NCBI GenBank assembly: GCA_029721515.1
Contig: CM056561.1
Span: 17,847,635 to 17,911,634 of the forward strand
Direction: 5' to 3'
Length of the DNA: 64,000 bases
DNA from: Synanceia verrucosa
Taxonomy: Eukaryota; Chordata; Actinopteri; Perciformes; Synanceiidae
Shown one piece after another: positions 61,910 through 64,000 of this stretch. The notes under the pieces were generated by a model, which was not told where the DNA came from, did no database searches, and saw nothing but the letters and a program-made list of their open reading frames with translations. Position 1 is the stretch's first letter, and every line of letters begins with the position of its first letter. Both the position numbers and the translations under genes were made by a program.

Positions 61910-62250
61910 CATGGCCTTCTATCAAATCAAAGGGAATTGCATCCTTTCCAAATTGCCTTCCAACTCCGTGCTTGATATGGCACACATACAAAGGAGAGCA
62001 ATGTCCCGTCCCAACAATACCCATACCATTTGTGCCGCTCAGCTTCAGAATGTCATTGGTTTGAGTGTGACAGTAAAACATAACTCTACCTTTTTCTGCG
62101 GGGTTGAATTGGAACGCGCCTTCCAATTATTCAGCTCCAAATTCAATAGCAATTTTCTGCTCAATGAAATAGTGGTTTCAATCTCTGGAGTAATGTCACT
62201 TTGGAGAGATTTTCAAAATGGCATGTCTGTGAGTGAATAGATGGACGCGG
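61910..62250. promoter_or_regulatory. Candidate conserved non-coding element
   Basis: About 340 bases with no repeats and dense in homeobox-, SOX- and TCF-like words, for example ATCAAAG at 61926-61932 and several AATT cores. No coding signal. Confidence 0.25.
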
Positions 62251-62559
62251 GAGGATTCATTTTGCTTGAGGAAATGGTACTTGTCTGCTGAAGCCTGTCA
62301 TTTATTGATGAAGAGAATACCTTTTCAGATGCTATGGAGTATACAGTATAGGTATAGATATATTTGTTTTTGCTTCAGGATTGTGGAATCTGTATTAAAC
62401 GCATCTAGTTTCTAGCTTTTAGTCAGAATCTTTAAAAGGATAAAAGATGCGTAACCTTATGATCGTGTTTGGTCAGATGGAGCCCATTTTGCTTCAGTGC
62501 AGCATTAAAAGTAGCACTGAACAATAAAAAAATGCAATTATAAGTGTGTTTGTGTGTAA

Positions 62560-62770
62560 TGTATCAGTAGCCCATCCAGGGCCCCATAATGAATGCAATG
62601 CAACGTGCGATCACTGAGCCGTGCGTATGCCCCTCTCAATGCATCTCTGAAAATAAACAGAGCAATGGAAATGGTTCTCATTAGTGTTGTTTTCATATTA
62701 AGTCCCTCAGACAAGGTTGACAAACCCAGCTCCCTGTGCCGGGCTCCTCAGGGACCATCGCTTCAATACA
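62560..62770. promoter_or_regulatory. Candidate conserved non-coding element
   Basis: About 200 bases of high complexity including ATTAGTG and TTCATATTAAG words and a mix of CpG and AT-rich cores. No repeats. Flagged by appearance and position only. Confidence 0.22.
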
Positions 62771-64000
62771 GCTAGGGCAAACAACACCAGCCGATACCAA
62801 CACCATTACCACCTCCTATAGTTACTTATCCTCCCCTCCTTCCCTGCGGAGTGCTCTGTCTACACAGGCCAGAGGAAAAACGCATTAAGATCTTCCAGCA
62901 GCATAGAGAAAGAGTCCTGCTTTCATTTATCACCATTGCTATTGGCCCTAAAAGGGACAAATGTCTGTTCTCCATCTCTGCACTATTAGAATTGGAGAAA
63001 TGTGTGGTGCCGCCGCCGCCTTGTGTGTGAGATGGAAGTTATTTTGTGCTCCAGAGACGATTCCACTGCGAGGCTGTTTAGCAGGGAGGGGAACAGGTGT
63101 GCCGAGCTTCTGGCTTCCACCATGTGTTCCAGTTGTTTCATCTGCACCTGTTTCCCCAAGTCCTATATACGATGATCAAAACACTTTATTAACCATAAAG
63201 TGCTCTCCTTCGTGTGCTGCACGAGTTCAGCCTCTGAATGTTTCACAGTATTAACATGAAGTTATTAACTGATATAACAAGAGTAATTGCATAAAAAATC
63301 ATGTATATAACCAGGAAAACGTATCCAGCTAAAAAGATAAAACTTTAATTTGATATTTTGCAAGGTGATATAAACTACAGTGAAACCAGTTCATGGAAGC
63401 ATTGATGATACTTTGAATGTGCAAGCTGTCTTAAAATGTAAAGTATATACTTAATGCATAAAACCAGAGAAGTACATTTCTTCTTAGTGATGCTATTTTC
63501 ATTATGACTATGATCTGACATTAACCACACCAAAAAGTTTAACCCTTAAAGACCTGAAATCTGTCCACACACCGTCACCCTTGAGCTACAGCACAGACAC
63601 AAGGGGGGTAGCAACTACATGACACAAGAGAATATAATATTAGAGGTCTACATGGATGTCATATGTCAACGTTTGGTTATGTAAATGGTTACATCTCAAC
63701 AAGCTGAGGGCTTGCCTCTCTCCTTCCTAACAAAGTCAAAACTTACTAGAAAAAGATGCAGATGTTGACAAAGAAACATCTGTAATAAATCTAATACTGA
63801 ATCTAAATTAGGATAATACTGTATCGTGGGGCCTCTGGTTGTTGATTCGTTTTAAACAAATGATACGTTCCAGCTTTTTCTTTGGTGCCAAACTCACTGG
63901 TTAATGAATGTTAAAACTGAATGTGACCTCTTACTAAAGTGAAAATGGTCGAGCCATCATTGTGTAATCTTGTATATTCTTAACATCATTTACGCTCTTT
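62771..64000. other. Non-coding right edge of window
   Basis: No gene, RNA or element recognised. The plus-strand open frame 62961-63254 has no domain. Confidence 0.5.

Noticed and set aside
1..64000. Prokaryotic systems: CRISPR arrays, operons, phage
   Set aside because: All genes are spliced vertebrate genes; direct repeats seen are microsatellites or transposons.

Overview
This window is a piece of a teleost fish chromosome, most likely a percomorph. The evidence is vertebrate-type split genes with GT..AG introns, AT-rich intergenic DNA, abundant CA/TA microsatellites, and fish-typical transposon relics (Tc1/mariner, hAT, piggyBac and SINE-like copies). Three protein-coding genes could be built exon by exon, and all three lie on the minus strand. 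From low to high coordinates they are ATP9A (5' part only: 16 coding exons, 1..19096), SALL4 (complete: 4 coding exons, 21503..27187) and ZFP64 (complete: 6 coding exons, 50177..52793). This is the order and relative orientation known for human chromosome 20q13.2, so the block is conserved synteny rather than an unusual arrangement.

Region by region: 1-19.1 kb holds ATP9A, running right to left, and its last visible exon is cut by the window edge. Its introns hold a Tc1 relic split by a hAT insertion, a SINE-like retroposon inside an older repeat, and a piggyBac-type MITE. 19.1-21.5 kb is the short ATP9A-SALL4 spacer plus the probable SALL4 3'UTR. 21.5-27.5 kb is SALL4 and its promoter. 27.5-50.1 kb is a gene-poor interval with repeats, microsatellites and a long inverted repeat around an (AT)n core. 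50.1-53.1 kb is ZFP64 and its promoter. 53.1-64 kb is again non-coding, with several long high-complexity blocks that look like conserved non-coding elements. It also holds one exon-like segment at 56081..56143 that I cannot assign.

The genes are neighbours but not a pathway. ATP9A is a P4-ATPase of endosomal and Golgi membranes. SALL4 is a NuRD-recruiting zinc-finger repressor of stem and germ cells. ZFP64 is a zinc-finger transcription factor. I see no previously undescribed multi-gene system. The observations most worth follow-up are the orphan exon-like segment, the candidate regulatory blocks in the deserts beside two developmental regulators, a lineage-specific residue in the SALL4 zinc finger known as a drug-dependent degron, and the nested transposon structures with readable target-site duplications.
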